This document shows positions 26,516 through 36,310 of a stretch of DNA of 64,000 nt, piece after piece (the stretch's first letter is position 1; the number at the start of each line of letters is the position of its first letter). Position numbers and translations under genes: made by a program. The notes under the pieces were generated by a model, which was given only the letters and a program-made list of their open reading frames with translations, was not told the DNA's origin and made no database searches. Source of the stretch: Spirosoma radiotolerans (GTDB taxonomy: Bacteria; Bacteroidota; Bacteroidia; Cytophagales; Spirosomataceae); NCBI RefSeq assembly GCF_000974425.1, contig NZ_CP010429.1:1116001-1180000 (forward strand), in the 5' to 3' direction.

Positions 26516-28507
26516 TCATTTGAAGCCCGAAAATTGGGCCGGGCCGCTGGGCGATTCGGACAGGATTAGCTTCACGGCTTCGTGAGCGTTAAGTAACCCA
26601 CCCGACCGACTTAACCTTTTGAACGCTACTGTTTGACCCGACCGCCCCGGCCTCCGAACTTGCACATCCGGTTTATAACTGCTCCTGAGGAGTATGTCCT
26701 TCACCTGTACCGCCGTTAGTTTCGGAAAATAGGATCGCAGTAAAGCCGCTACGCCTGCCGTCATCGGGGCCGCCATGCTGGTGCCCGAAAAGCTGGCGTA
26801 CTCATTATGAGGAAGCGTCGAGAGAATCTCGGTGCCGGGCGCAAAAATATCCACGGTTTGCAGGCCATAGTTTGACGACCGGCTGGGCAATCCCTCGCCG
26901 ATGCGCCAGGTGCTGTTGCCGACGACCAGCACATTCCGGGCCGTTTTTCCATTTTCGTACCGGGCCGACGGATAGGCTGGAAGCGAGTCATAGTTTTCAC
27001 CGTTGTTGCCCGCTGCGTGCACGATCAGCACGTCATGTTCTTCGGCGAATCGGATGGCAGCATCGACTTGTTCTTTAAAGGGAGATAACCGCTTGCCAAA
27101 ACTCATATTAATTACTTTGGCTCCATTCTCAACGGCGTAGCGAATGCCATTGGCCACATCTTTATCGCGCTCATCGCCATTGGCTGGCACGACAGAAACG
27201 GGCATAATCCGAACGTTGTCGGCCACGCCGTCTATCCCCCGACCATTGCCCCGTTTGGCGGCAATGATCCCCGCTACATGACTGCCGTGCATGGCCAGTT
27301 GCTGCGATTGACCAATGATCAGTCGGGGGCTTCCGTAATAGCGTTCGGTTGGGTTGGCCGGGTTGTCGCCAACAGATGCGCGTGCATTATAATCCGGGTT
27401 ATAGGCAATGGTGGCTTCACTGCCCATGATCTGCCGGAACCGTGCCCAGTTCTGGCGAACCAGGACCGTGTAATACGAAAATGGGCCATATTGGGGGAAA
27501 TACCCGTCAGCCAGAATCGTTTTTACCGCAGCGGCTATAGAATCAGTTCCCAGATCGACCTGACGAATAGCGGCCTGTGAGGTTGTCGAATCCGGTAAGC
27601 TGGCGGCAATCTGACGAGCTACCGCCCAGAATTTCACGGTATCGGCAAAGGCCATGCGTTTGGGCTGATCGACCGCGTAACGGTTCAGAAACTGCTTTTT
27701 GGCCGTCTGGTAGGTGTTGTATTGCCGTTTCTCGGAAGGGCTAAGTGTGGCAGGGTTCGCCTTGTCGTACTTATTTCGCAGCAAAACATAGGTTTGGGTA
27801 ATTTCGGGCTGGTCGTATTCGTAGGTCGTGCCATCTTTAGCGCCCATAAAATTCCAGCCATTCAGATCATCAGTATACCCATTTTTGTCGTCGTCGATTT
27901 GATTATCCGGTCGCTCTTTCGGATTCACCCAGATCACATCGCGCAAATCCTCGTGGGTAATATCAACGCCCGAATCCAGCACGCCCACGATAACGGGTAC
28001 CGACGTTCGGCCTTTCAATAAGTCATAGGCCCGATAAAGACTGATCCCCGCTATGGAATCGGCTGTGGGGTCGAGGTAAGGCCAGTTGCGCGGGGGCTGA
28101 TTTGGGGAAGAACGCTGACGGACAAACGGCGTTTTTGACACGAAGATTTGCTGTCGTTCCGGGCAATCATCCGATAGGAGTTGTAAGGCCAAATTTTCGC
28201 CATTGTTTGTATAAATAAGTTTATAAAGGCCTGTTGCGTTATTACCGCACGAGTTTTGCCCCGTAATTTTTTGTAACAGCAGGGTATCGCCCAGTTGCCG
28301 ATACCGCATAGTTTCGGGGGCGGCAGATGCACTTTCTGGTGTGAGAAGCAACGTATCCCGTTGAAATGTCATTGTAGCCTGGGCATTCGTCGATGCCAGC
28401 ACCACACCCTGCCAGCGCGTACCACGAACGGGCAATTGCGCCTGGGCAACCGAAAAAATCCCGATCAGGAAGTAGGCAAACAACAGCTGAACTTTTGGTG
28501 AATTCAT
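26516..28507 (-). CDS. Secreted subtilisin-like (S8) serine protease
   Basis: This 663-residue protease has a signal peptide (about 1-24) and an N-terminal region of ~140 residues before the catalytic domain. The triad is complete: D178 (GVLDSGVDITHEDLRD), H407 (MHGSHVAGIIAAKRG) and S577 (SFSGTSMAAPMTAGVAALL), with oxyanion N501 (HAAGNNGE). About 220 residues separate the Asp and His motifs, much longer than in subtilisin. This insert (about 195-400) contains YDKANPATLSPSEKRQYNTY and predicted helices, and is a known feature of some Bacteroidota S8 enzymes. No CHU_C or type IX sorting domain is visible at the C-terminus. It probably degrades extracellular or periplasmic protein. Confidence 0.92.
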   Translation of the reverse strand: MNSPKVQLLFAYFLIGIFSVAQAQLPVRGTRWQGVVLASTNAQATMTFQRDTLLLTPESASAAPETMRYRQLGDTLLLQKITGQNSCGNNATGLYKLIYTNNGENLALQLLSDDCPERQQIFVSKTPFVRQRSSPNQPPRNWPYLDPTADSIAGISLYRAYDLLKGRTSVPVIVGVLDSGVDITHEDLRDVIWVNPKERPDNQIDDDKNGYTDDLNGWNFMGAKDGTTYEYDQPEITQTYVLLRNKYDKANPATLSPSEKRQYNTYQTAKKQFLNRYAVDQPKRMAFADTVKFWAVARQIAASLPDSTTSQAAIRQVDLGTDSIAAAVKTILADGYFPQYGPFSYYTVLVRQNWARFRQIMGSEATIAYNPDYNARASVGDNPANPTERYYGSPRLIIGQSQQLAMHGSHVAGIIAAKRGNGRGIDGVADNVRIMPVSVVPANGDERDKDVANGIRYAVENGAKVINMSFGKRLSPFKEQVDAAIRFAEEHDVLIVHAAGNNGENYDSLPAYPSARYENGKTARNVLVVGNSTWRIGEGLPSRSSNYGLQTVDIFAPGTEILSTLPHNEYASFSGTSMAAPMTAGVAALLRSYFPKLTAVQVKDILLRSSYKPDVQVRRPGRSGQTVAFKRLSRSGGLLNAHEAVKLILSESPSGPAQFSGFK

Positions 28508-28611
28508 GATTGATTCCGTTAACTTTCGTCGAAAATAACGCTTTATTAATGGATACTAACGGTACGATTGCCTTAGTAGTCTACATCAATTTACTCAGAA
28601 GAGCACGTTTT

Positions 28612-29343
28612 ATGGATTATTCATTCGCCTTTTTGATTTGTTTATTCCTTGTTGGGTTCGTTTATGCCTCAGTAGGGCATGGAGGAGCCAGTGGTTATCT
28701 GGCCACAATGGCGCTGTTCGGGATTGCCCCGGCATTGGCTAAACCGTCGGCGCTGATCCTGAATCTGTTCGTGTCAACGATCTCATTTATACAATTTTAC
28801 CGCGCCGGATACTTTCGGTGGAATACGTTCTGGCCCTTTGCCATAGCCAGTATTCCCCTGGCCTTTCTGGGCGCTCGTATACCCCTCAGCGACACGCTGT
28901 ATCGGCAATTGCTGGCGGTTTGCCTGTTATTGGTCGTAGTTCGGCTGCTCTGGACAGTGCGGGGACAGGAAGAGCAAACGCGGCCTATTCCGTTGGCCGG
29001 GGGGCTACTGACGGGGGGCATCATTGGGTTGCTATCGGGTATGATCGGTATTGGAGGAGGCATTATCCTGAGTCCGTTGATGCTCCTGTTTCGGTGGGCA
29101 CGGCTGAAAGAAGTTGCTGCTACCTCAGCCTTATTCATTTTTGTCAATTCCCTGTCGGGCCTGTTTGGCCTTCTGAGCAAAGGATACTCGCCCGACCCAA
29201 CCTTGTATGGCTGGATTGGGGCCGCTTTTGCCGGGGGCATTTTAGGCGGGTATTTTGGAAGCCATCGGTTCAACGTACCAACTTTACGTTACATGCTCGC
29301 TTTTGGTGTGGGGGTAGCCTGTGTGAAATTGATTTTTACGTAA
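28612..29343 (+). CDS. TauE/SafE-family sulfite exporter-like permease
   Basis: This 243-residue permease starts at MDYSFAFLICLFLVGFVYAS. Another in-frame ATG 34 codons earlier would add a non-hydrophobic leader and is less likely. Eight or so hydrophobic segments and the duplicated glycine-rich motifs of TauE/SafE proteins are visible (SVGHGGASGYLATMAL, and later LLSGMIGIGGGIILSPLMLL). Family members move sulfite, sulfoacetate, or similar organosulfur anions across the inner membrane. No sulfur gene lies beside it, so the substrate is open. It is divergent from the subtilisin gene and ends at a strong terminator. Confidence 0.88.
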   Translation: MDYSFAFLICLFLVGFVYASVGHGGASGYLATMALFGIAPALAKPSALILNLFVSTISFIQFYRAGYFRWNTFWPFAIASIPLAFLGARIPLSDTLYRQLLAVCLLLVVVRLLWTVRGQEEQTRPIPLAGGLLTGGIIGLLSGMIGIGGGIILSPLMLLFRWARLKEVAATSALFIFVNSLSGLFGLLSKGYSPDPTLYGWIGAAFAGGILGGYFGSHRFNVPTLRYMLAFGVGVACVKLIFT

Positions 29344-29390
29344 ACGACCGGGGCGCTTACATACGCGATTAACTATTCATAAAACAAAAA

Positions 29391-29414
29391 CGCCTTCCGA
29401 TTGATCGGAAGGCG
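29391..29414. terminator. Bidirectional terminator hairpin
   Basis: CGCCTTCCGAT (29391-29401) pairs with ATCGGAAGGCG (29404-29414), flanked by A-runs on the left and TTTT on the right. It serves the convergent permease and lipoprotein genes. Confidence 0.85.
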
Positions 29415-29438
29415 TTTTGATGAAAACTGACTCGTTGC

Positions 29439-29954
29439 TTACGCGACGATGCGAACCCGAACGGGCTCAGGAACAATCTGCGTACCATCATCCAGCGTAA
29501 CCAAGAACAGAAACTGAATTTCCGTATAGTTTGGCAGCGCAACGGGTGCTGTTGCCACTGAAGGATATTTCGCTTTGAACGCAGCAAGTGTTGTCGTGAA
29601 AACCGCTGTCGTGCCACTACCGGCAATAGGGGCGGAATTAAAGGCGGTCGTTGCAGTAGCTGCATTCAGTGTAGCCACGTTGATACCCGTAGCTCCTCCA
29701 ACCACTTTGGTGATCTCCTTAATGGTACGACCACTGGTCGATGGAATCGACAGGGTAAACTGAATGGGGGCACCCGCTGCCAGCGACGTAACAATAAAGG
29801 GGTTAAACCCGTAGGTTGTCGTGCCGGGAAAAGTTACCGGAATGGCCGGGCGGTTATCACGAACCAGGTCGCTGTAAACGAGGTCGTCTTTGCAGGAGAA
29901 ACTGCCACCTGCCAGAAGAGCAAGCAACAATATATTTATGAATGTATTTTTCAT
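29439..29954 (-). CDS. Small SusCD-associated lipoprotein of unknown function
   Basis: This 171-residue lipoprotein has its lipidated cysteine at residue 21 (AGGSFSC). The mature part is rich in Thr, Ala and Val and appears all-beta, ending PEPVRVRIVA. It begins 30 bp after the stop of the third SusD gene on the same strand and closes that operon. Third-position lipoproteins in SusCD operons often act as extra surface glycan-binding proteins (SusE/F-like role), but this one is much shorter than those. I do not recognise a family. Confidence 0.75.
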   Translation of the reverse strand: MKNTFINILLLALLAGGSFSCKDDLVYSDLVRDNRPAIPVTFPGTTTYGFNPFIVTSLAAGAPIQFTLSIPSTSGRTIKEITKVVGGATGINVATLNAATATTAFNSAPIAGSGTTAVFTTTLAAFKAKYPSVATAPVALPNYTEIQFLFLVTLDDGTQIVPEPVRVRIVA

Positions 29955-29983
29955 GCACTATGCGTGTTTAAAGTCTTGACTAA

Positions 29984-31447
29984 TTAATCGATATCCCACC
30001 AAACACGAATGTTCGATTGAGGAGACGGGTTCGGGAAGTTCGGATTGCGCTGAACCTCGTTGCTGATGTACACCGCCCGTACTGGCCGTGTGCCATCGAT
30101 ACCAGCCGCATTCTGCGAAGGTTGCAGCGTTGGGTAGCCCGTCCGACGATAGTCATTCCATAGCTCTAAACCATTACCCGTAAACGCAATGTATTTCTGG
30201 GTGATAACCTGAGCAATTTTCTGCTCTGTCGTTCCTGTCAGGTTTGCTACTGTTGGATTCGCAGTCAGATAAGCATTGATCTGATCGGTGGTTAAACCGG
30301 CCAGTGACATTGATGCTTTAATTCCTTCCGTATACAGCGCCTGTGGATCGCCGGGGGTGCCCAGACGAAGCGCGGCTTCGGCCAGAATAAACGCCCGCTG
30401 GAAATTCGTTACCAACCGAACGGGACCTTCTCCCGAATTGCCCGTAACGTATTTGTTATAACGCGACCAGTTTGCGGTTGGTGTTGGCAATGTACCGCGG
30501 AAACCATTGTCGATCGTTACGTAGTTAGGGCCAGGTTTTGTGAAGAAAATGGGTAGCCGCGGATCATTCAGGCTGTTGAGCAGATTCAGATAACGCGTAC
30601 TCAGCAGCATATCGTTCTGGAATGAACTCACAAACGTGTACGTATACCGAGGGTCCTGGCTACCTACGCTAGAGCCAAAGTTGAAGTTCATGTCGTTGGC
30701 GTTGCTCGTAATGTAGTTAGCCCCCGTCAGTACTTCATTGATCACGCTGGTTGCCAGCGCTGGTTCTTTACGGCTGATCGTCATCGCAAATTTCAACAGC
30801 AGGGTATTACCCGCCTGCTTCCATTTGGTCAAATTACCGGCATAGATGATATCATCACCAGCGGGCTTGAGGGTTGATGCCGCATCGAGATCTTTGATTC
30901 CTTCACGGACCAGATCGAACAGGCTCTGAATACCCAGCGTTGCGTTGCCTTTGTAGATATCCTCCTGCTTGTCGAGCCGTGGCGCGGTATTGGCTTCACC
31001 CTGCAACGCCTGCGAATAGGGAACATCTCCCCAAACATCGGTGGCAATGCTAAAGGTATACGCCTTCATGATTTTGGCAATGCCTGAATACGCCTTTGAG
31101 TTTGTCGCATCACCCAGTTCAATCAACTTCTGGTAGTTGATCAGGGGGCCGTTATAGAGTTCGCCATTCCACTGGTTCCCAAAATCGGCGCTGTTTGTTT
31201 GGTATACGTCATAGTTAGACGGATTGTTAGCAGCACCCGCCAGTTGGTTCACCAATACAGAGGCAAACCGGTTCAATTCGTTGGCATTCACAAATGCGCT
31301 GCCACCTTCGGCCCCCGCCAATAGCACCGCCGGAGTCACACTCGTTGGGTTATTAGGGCTTACGTTGACGTCTAGATAACTGCTGCAGGCGCCCATTCCT
31401 AGAAAGAACGGGACGAGCAAATAGCTTTTTGGAATTATAAATTTCAT
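29984..31447 (-). CDS. SusD/RagB-family lipoprotein (third pair)
   Basis: This 487-residue lipoprotein has its lipidated cysteine at residue 21 (FLGMGAC). Typical SusD segments are present: YLDVNVSPNNPTSVTPAVLLAG near the start, DVWGDVPYSQALQGE, IIYAGNLTKWKQAGNTLLLKFAM and NIRVWWDID at the end. The start is 24 bp past the stop of the SusC gene, so the two are translationally close. No glycoside hydrolase, peptidase or regulator accompanies the pair, so the ligand is unknown. The pair could import peptides or a glycan degraded by enzymes encoded elsewhere. Confidence 0.93.
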   Translation of the reverse strand: MKFIIPKSYLLVPFFLGMGACSSYLDVNVSPNNPTSVTPAVLLAGAEGGSAFVNANELNRFASVLVNQLAGAANNPSNYDVYQTNSADFGNQWNGELYNGPLINYQKLIELGDATNSKAYSGIAKIMKAYTFSIATDVWGDVPYSQALQGEANTAPRLDKQEDIYKGNATLGIQSLFDLVREGIKDLDAASTLKPAGDDIIYAGNLTKWKQAGNTLLLKFAMTISRKEPALATSVINEVLTGANYITSNANDMNFNFGSSVGSQDPRYTYTFVSSFQNDMLLSTRYLNLLNSLNDPRLPIFFTKPGPNYVTIDNGFRGTLPTPTANWSRYNKYVTGNSGEGPVRLVTNFQRAFILAEAALRLGTPGDPQALYTEGIKASMSLAGLTTDQINAYLTANPTVANLTGTTEQKIAQVITQKYIAFTGNGLELWNDYRRTGYPTLQPSQNAAGIDGTRPVRAVYISNEVQRNPNFPNPSPQSNIRVWWDID

Positions 31448-31471
31448 GAGTAATTCGAATGAATAGAGTGA

Positions 31472-34400
31472 TTAGAACGTGAGCCGAATGTTACCGCCGA
31501 AGTTCCGTGTATTTGGCGGTCCGTTCAGGTCAAGGCCCTGAATGTTACCAGCTCCCTGGGTGTTAACCTCTGGGTCAGCTGGGAAGTTAGGCGCATAGAA
31601 GAACAGGTTACGACCGCTCACGCCTACCGAAATAGTACCAAATGGCGTTTTGCCCAGGAGTGATTTCGGTATGGTGTAATTCAGGGCCACCTCGCGCAGA
31701 CGATAGACTGTTGCATCGTAAACGGCGGCTTCCGAAGCCAGACCACCTAACGCACTCCAGTAAGTTTGCGGTGCTAGCTGAATGTTGTTCTGGCGGAAAG
31801 TACCATCCGCATTCTGAATCACGCCTGGCAGAATGCGCGGCTGATCGCGATCAATACCCGTTACATACATTGAACCGTTTTGGCGAGCATCAACTGCATT
31901 GAACGAGAAAAGCTGACCACCCTGACGGGTATCTACCAATATAGACAGGGCTACGCCTTTGTAGGAGAATGTATTGGTCAAACCGGCGATGTAGTTAGGC
32001 TGCGGATTCGATATAACCGAGTTGGCGATACCTGGCACAAACTGCCCATTGGTTCCACTGACAACATACTGGCCGGCAAACTGACCGGTTGCATCATAGT
32101 ACAAACCATTTGGGTCTGTATTCTGAGCCCGGGCATTGGCTGTACTGACAATAACGCCATAGGGATAGCCTTCGTAAATAGAGGGAGCAATACCGGTGAA
32201 GGAGTTACCCGTGATGTTGGACGACTTCACGCCGGGAGCAATGGAAACAACCTTGTTCCGAATCAGGGTATAGTTCAGCGTAGCATCCCATTTGAAGCCA
32301 CCGATCCGTAGCGGAGTTGCATTCAGGACCAATTCAACCCCCCGGTTTTGCAACTCACCAACGTTGGTTGTCCGGGTGTCGAATCCCGACGAGTTGGAAA
32401 CCGCTACGTTGAAAATCTGCTGCGTGCTTCTCGAATCGAAATAGGTAGCATCGATGCTCAGACGGTTCTTGAAGAAGCCGAGATTTACGCCAAATTCGTA
32501 CGAGGTGACAAATTCAGGCTTGAGGGTGTTGCTGCCAATCCGGGTTCCAATGCTGAATCCAGGTGTATTGTTGGGGGCCAATGGATACGTAATACTGGCA
32601 ACGTTATTACCATATGACGTGGTTGAATAGGTCGTACTCAACTGGTATGGATCCGCATCGCGACCAACTTTTGCAATGCTGGCCCGTACTTTCGCGTAGG
32701 AAAGTACATCAGAGTTAATCTTGAAGGCATCTGTTGGGACAAAGCTAATCGACGCAGCCGGATAGAAATACGTGTTATTTGCTTTCGGCAGGGTAGACGA
32801 TTGGTCGGCACGTCCCGATAATTCCAGAAAGAGGTAATTGTTGTAATTCAACGACAACTGGCCATAATAACCTACCAGACGGCGCATTGTCGAGCTTTCG
32901 AACGTACCTGTGAAAACCGTACCGCTGTTGATGTTGTAAAAGCCCGGAAGCGTCAGCGAAGCAGCATCGGCGGCTGACTCCTGCGTTTTCCGCTGATTAA
33001 TGTTATTGCCTAACAACAGGTTCGCATTCAGCCCTTCCATAAATAAGTTATCCTTGCGGGCCGTGATCAGTAAATCACCGTTCAACTCATTCCGGAAAAA
33101 GTTGTCCTGCTGTACTTCACCAGCTGGAGCACGACCCGAACCAATAGGGAGAGTCAGCTTACGGCGATCGGTGTAGGTATCGCCCGTAACACGGTAGGCA
33201 ACAGTCAACCATTTAGCCACATCGTAGCTCAACTGGAAGTTACCAAAGAAGCGGTCAACCTGGCTATCCAGCCGTTCGTTGTTAACACTCCATTGTGGGT
33301 TGTTCGTGGATGGCGTAAAATAGATGCTCTTCCCATCAGGACCCTGATAAGGTTCGTTAGCCAAGTCATAGCTACGTGGAATCCGGGTGATTTGGCCGAA
33401 TGCGCTGGCGCCATTACCACCAGGAACACCGCGTGATACCGTTTGTACGTACGTGCCGGTACCGCTGATTTTTAGCCCATTCTGCAGCTTGGACTCACCA
33501 CCCAACTGAACGTTCGTCCGGTTGAACTTCGTGTTCTGAACGATACCACTCTGAAGCGTATTACCAATGGCAATGATGTAGTTGCGGGTAGCATCACCCG
33601 AGGCAATGTTCACCGAGTTCTGCAGAATAGTGCCCTGCCGGTAAAAGTCCTTCACGTTATTCGGATATGCCTGATACGGCACTACATTGCCCTGGTTATT
33701 GGTTACAGAAGTTGGTCCGCCTACGAATGGAGGGCCCCAGGAGTTGTTCGATGTGGGTGTAAAGAGGTTGTTGGCTCCCTGACCATAGTCATTCTGAAAC
33801 TTGGGAATGCCATAAACGTTCTGTACGTTGTACGACGAGTTAACCGTTACTTCCGTCTTGTTATTCTGGTTACGACCCGATTTCGTCGTGATCACGATTG
33901 CACCGGCCGATGCCCGCGAACCATAAAGAACAGCCGCAGCGGGTCCTTTCAGGATGTTGACAGACTCAATACTTTCTGGGTTGATGTCGGCCAGACGGTT
34001 GGAAGGCTGCGTACCGAACAGGGTGTTCTGAGTTGCGTTAACGTCGTTGCTGAAGATGATACCGTCAACAATGATCAGCGGCTGGTTGCTGCCGTTGAAG
34101 GATGTAATCCCCCGAATGTTGATGTTTGTTGATGCACCCGGTGCACCACTGGACCCTGTAATATTGACACCGGCTACTTTGCCCTGAAGCGCATTGAGCA
34201 GGTTGGGCTCTGAGCGTTGAGCCAGCACGTTGCCGCCTACTTCCTGCGTTGCGTACCCCAGCGACCGCTTGTCACGCTCGATGCCCTGGGCTGTTACGAC
34301 GATTTCATCGAGACTCTGTGAGCCAGCGACCAGGCTTACATTGATGGTTGTTTTATTGCCAACTGCTATTTCCTGGCCTGTATAGCCAATGAAACTAAAT

Positions 34401-34615
34401 ACAAGTCTTGCGTTGGCTGGGACGCTGATTTTGTAATCCCCGTTGGCATCAGTTATGGCACCACGAGTTGTTCCTTTTACTTGCACGCTCACACCCGGTA
34501 GAGTCGAGCCGTCATCTGATGAAGTGACGCGGCCACTAACGGCTATATCCTGCGCTATGGATGGCAAACAGAATAACAGCGAAAGCAGCCAGCTTCCGAA
34601 TAAAATTTTCTGCAT
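31472..34615 (-). CDS. SusC/RagA-family TonB-dependent transporter (third pair)
   Basis: This 1047-residue transporter has a signal peptide (about 1-21), carboxypeptidase-regulatory-like domain (SGRVTSSDDGSTLPGVSVQV), EIVVTAQGIERDKRSLGYA box, plug (NIRGITSFNGSNQPLIIVDG, ILKGPAAAVLYGSRASAGA) and barrel ending GGNIRLTF. It resembles the second SusC of the window (12283-15429) in box type and length. It is the first gene of a three-gene operon with SusD and a small lipoprotein. A Bacteroidota-type promoter (TTTAG, 19 bases, TACCTTTG) lies 48 bp upstream of its start. Confidence 0.95.
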   Translation of the reverse strand: MQKILFGSWLLSLLFCLPSIAQDIAVSGRVTSSDDGSTLPGVSVQVKGTTRGAITDANGDYKISVPANARLVFSFIGYTGQEIAVGNKTTINVSLVAGSQSLDEIVVTAQGIERDKRSLGYATQEVGGNVLAQRSEPNLLNALQGKVAGVNITGSSGAPGASTNINIRGITSFNGSNQPLIIVDGIIFSNDVNATQNTLFGTQPSNRLADINPESIESVNILKGPAAAVLYGSRASAGAIVITTKSGRNQNNKTEVTVNSSYNVQNVYGIPKFQNDYGQGANNLFTPTSNNSWGPPFVGGPTSVTNNQGNVVPYQAYPNNVKDFYRQGTILQNSVNIASGDATRNYIIAIGNTLQSGIVQNTKFNRTNVQLGGESKLQNGLKISGTGTYVQTVSRGVPGGNGASAFGQITRIPRSYDLANEPYQGPDGKSIYFTPSTNNPQWSVNNERLDSQVDRFFGNFQLSYDVAKWLTVAYRVTGDTYTDRRKLTLPIGSGRAPAGEVQQDNFFRNELNGDLLITARKDNLFMEGLNANLLLGNNINQRKTQESAADAASLTLPGFYNINSGTVFTGTFESSTMRRLVGYYGQLSLNYNNYLFLELSGRADQSSTLPKANNTYFYPAASISFVPTDAFKINSDVLSYAKVRASIAKVGRDADPYQLSTTYSTTSYGNNVASITYPLAPNNTPGFSIGTRIGSNTLKPEFVTSYEFGVNLGFFKNRLSIDATYFDSRSTQQIFNVAVSNSSGFDTRTTNVGELQNRGVELVLNATPLRIGGFKWDATLNYTLIRNKVVSIAPGVKSSNITGNSFTGIAPSIYEGYPYGVIVSTANARAQNTDPNGLYYDATGQFAGQYVVSGTNGQFVPGIANSVISNPQPNYIAGLTNTFSYKGVALSILVDTRQGGQLFSFNAVDARQNGSMYVTGIDRDQPRILPGVIQNADGTFRQNNIQLAPQTYWSALGGLASEAAVYDATVYRLREVALNYTIPKSLLGKTPFGTISVGVSGRNLFFYAPNFPADPEVNTQGAGNIQGLDLNGPPNTRNFGGNIRLTF

Positions 34616-34662
34616 TGGTGAGTAAAGATTTAATTAATAGTAAAAAAAAGTAAAATGGGAAA

Positions 34663-34694
34663 CAAAGGTACAATATGAGATTGGAACAACTAAA
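34663..34694 (-). promoter_or_regulatory. Promoter of the third susC operon
   Basis: On the minus strand TTTAG (34694-34690) is followed after 19 bases by TACCTTTG (34670-34663), a full TAnnTTTG match. The surrounding DNA is very AT-rich with runs of A/T toward the start codon. Confidence 0.45.
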
Positions 34695-34901
34695 GAATAT
34701 GAGATTTTTTTTAGAAAGTAATAGTAAAAAAAAGCATTGTTGGGAATTGACTTTTAATATGTGCATATTCAATTTATTATGCAGCTCCATCCTATGCATC
34801 AGTACATAGGAGTGCCATCACTGCACTAGTCGTCGTAACTTATTTAAGTAAATCAGTAAATAATTTCTTTAATGTACGTACAGCCAAAATTGAATAATTT
34901 G

Positions 34902-36239
34902 ATGAATAAACCATTTATTTGTGCCGGCCTGTTAGGCCTTAGCGTATTGGTTATCCCAGCTGCATTTGCGCAAAATCCGGGCTTGAATGCGCGAATGGAT
35001 AAAACCGCCGAGAGCCTGGAAAAAAAGGTGGTCGCTTGGCGACGGGATTTTCACCAGCACCCCGAATTAGGCAACCGTGAATTTCAAACGGCCGCTAAAA
35101 TTGCGGCACATCTGCAATCGCTCGGTATGGAGGTGAAGACGGGTGTTGGCAAAACGGGTGTTGTGGGGCTGCTCAAAGGAGGTAAGCCGGGACCCGTCGT
35201 TGCCTTGCGTGCCGATATGGATGGCCTGCCCGTAACCGAACGGGTCGATCTGCCGTTCAAATCAGAAGCCCATACCGAGTACAATGGCCAGCAAACAGGC
35301 ATCATGCATGCCTGCGGACATGATACCCACGTAGCCATGCTCATGGGCGCAGCCGAAGTGCTGGCTTCTGTCAAAAGTGATTTGCGAGGTACGGTTAAGT
35401 TTATCTTTCAACCAGCCGAAGAAGGCGCACCGGCTGGCGAAGAAGGGGGCGCCAAGCTGATGGTGAAAGAAGGGGTGCTCGAAAACCCGAAGGTGGATGC
35501 CATTTTTGGCCTGCACATTAATTCGCAAACCGAAGTAGGCACGATCAAATACCGCCCTGGCGCAACGATGGCCGCCGTGGATGAGTATGCGATCAAAATT
35601 AAAGGAAAACAGACCCACGGCGCGGCCCCCTGGTCGGGTGTCGATCCGATTGTGACATCAGCGCAAGTGGTGATGGGGCTGCAAACCATTGTGAGCCGAA
35701 ACGTCATCCTCACCGACAATGCCGCTGTAGTAACGGTGGGTGCCCTGCATAGCGGTATTCGGCAGAACATCATCCCGGAGGAGGCTAATATGATTGGAAC
35801 CATCCGGACGTTTAGCCCCGAAACACAGACGTTGGTTCATCGACGCATCAATGAAATTGCGACGAACATTGCCGAAAGTGCGGGCGCGAAGGCGGATGTA
35901 AAAATCAACATCATGTATCCGGTTACGTACAATGATCCGAAATTGACGGACCAAATGGCTCCTTCACTGGAAGCTGTGGCTGGTAAAAATAATGTGAAGC
36001 TGACACCAGCCCAGACGGGTGCCGAAGACTTTTCCTTTTTTCAGCAAAAAGTGCCCGGCTTTTTCTATTTCCTGGGAGGGATGACCAAAGGGAAGAAGGT
36101 CGAGGATGCGGCCCCCCACCACACGCCTGATTTCCAGATCGACGAAGCCTGCTTTGTGCTGGGTATGAAGTCGCTTTGCCGCCTGACAGCCGATTATATG
36201 GAACAGTCGGCCAAAGGGGGCGCTGTTAGCGGAAAGTAG
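34902..36239 (+). CDS. M20-family amidohydrolase (hippurate/IAA-amino acid hydrolase type), secreted
   Basis: This 445-residue protein starts at MNKPFICAGLLGLSVLV, a signal peptide ending AAFAQ; an ATG 10 codons earlier is in frame but would precede the signal. M20D features: WRRDFHQHPELGNREFQTA, LRADMDGLPV, MHACGHDTHVAMLMGAA (metal ligands), FIFQPAEEGAPAGEEGGAK (catalytic and ligand glutamates), and the dimerisation insert KGKQTHGAAPW. Such enzymes cleave N-acyl amino acids or related amides with two metal ions. Export suggests that it acts on amides in the periplasm. It is divergent from the SusC operon and ends at a hairpin shared with the SDR gene. Confidence 0.9.
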   Translation: MNKPFICAGLLGLSVLVIPAAFAQNPGLNARMDKTAESLEKKVVAWRRDFHQHPELGNREFQTAAKIAAHLQSLGMEVKTGVGKTGVVGLLKGGKPGPVVALRADMDGLPVTERVDLPFKSEAHTEYNGQQTGIMHACGHDTHVAMLMGAAEVLASVKSDLRGTVKFIFQPAEEGAPAGEEGGAKLMVKEGVLENPKVDAIFGLHINSQTEVGTIKYRPGATMAAVDEYAIKIKGKQTHGAAPWSGVDPIVTSAQVVMGLQTIVSRNVILTDNAAVVTVGALHSGIRQNIIPEEANMIGTIRTFSPETQTLVHRRINEIATNIAESAGAKADVKINIMYPVTYNDPKLTDQMAPSLEAVAGKNNVKLTPAQTGAEDFSFFQQKVPGFFYFLGGMTKGKKVEDAAPHHTPDFQIDEACFVLGMKSLCRLTADYMEQSAKGGAVSGK

Positions 36240-36260
36240 TGAAAGCGTTTAATGTCACAA

Positions 36261-36306
36261 ATATGTCCAGCAGACGGAGAAATTGGCTCCCGTTTGCTGG
36301 ACATAT
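36261..36306. terminator. Bidirectional terminator hairpin
   Basis: A 17-base arm beginning ATATGTCCAGCA pairs with its complement at 36290-36306 with one mismatch, around a 12-base loop. It lies between convergent genes. Confidence 0.75.
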
Positions 36307-36310
36307 TCAT

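Noticed and set aside
17004-36239. Genomic island or prophage
   Set aside because: No integrase, transposase, phage gene or flanking tRNA was seen. The compositional change I can see clearly is confined to the CHU_C pair.
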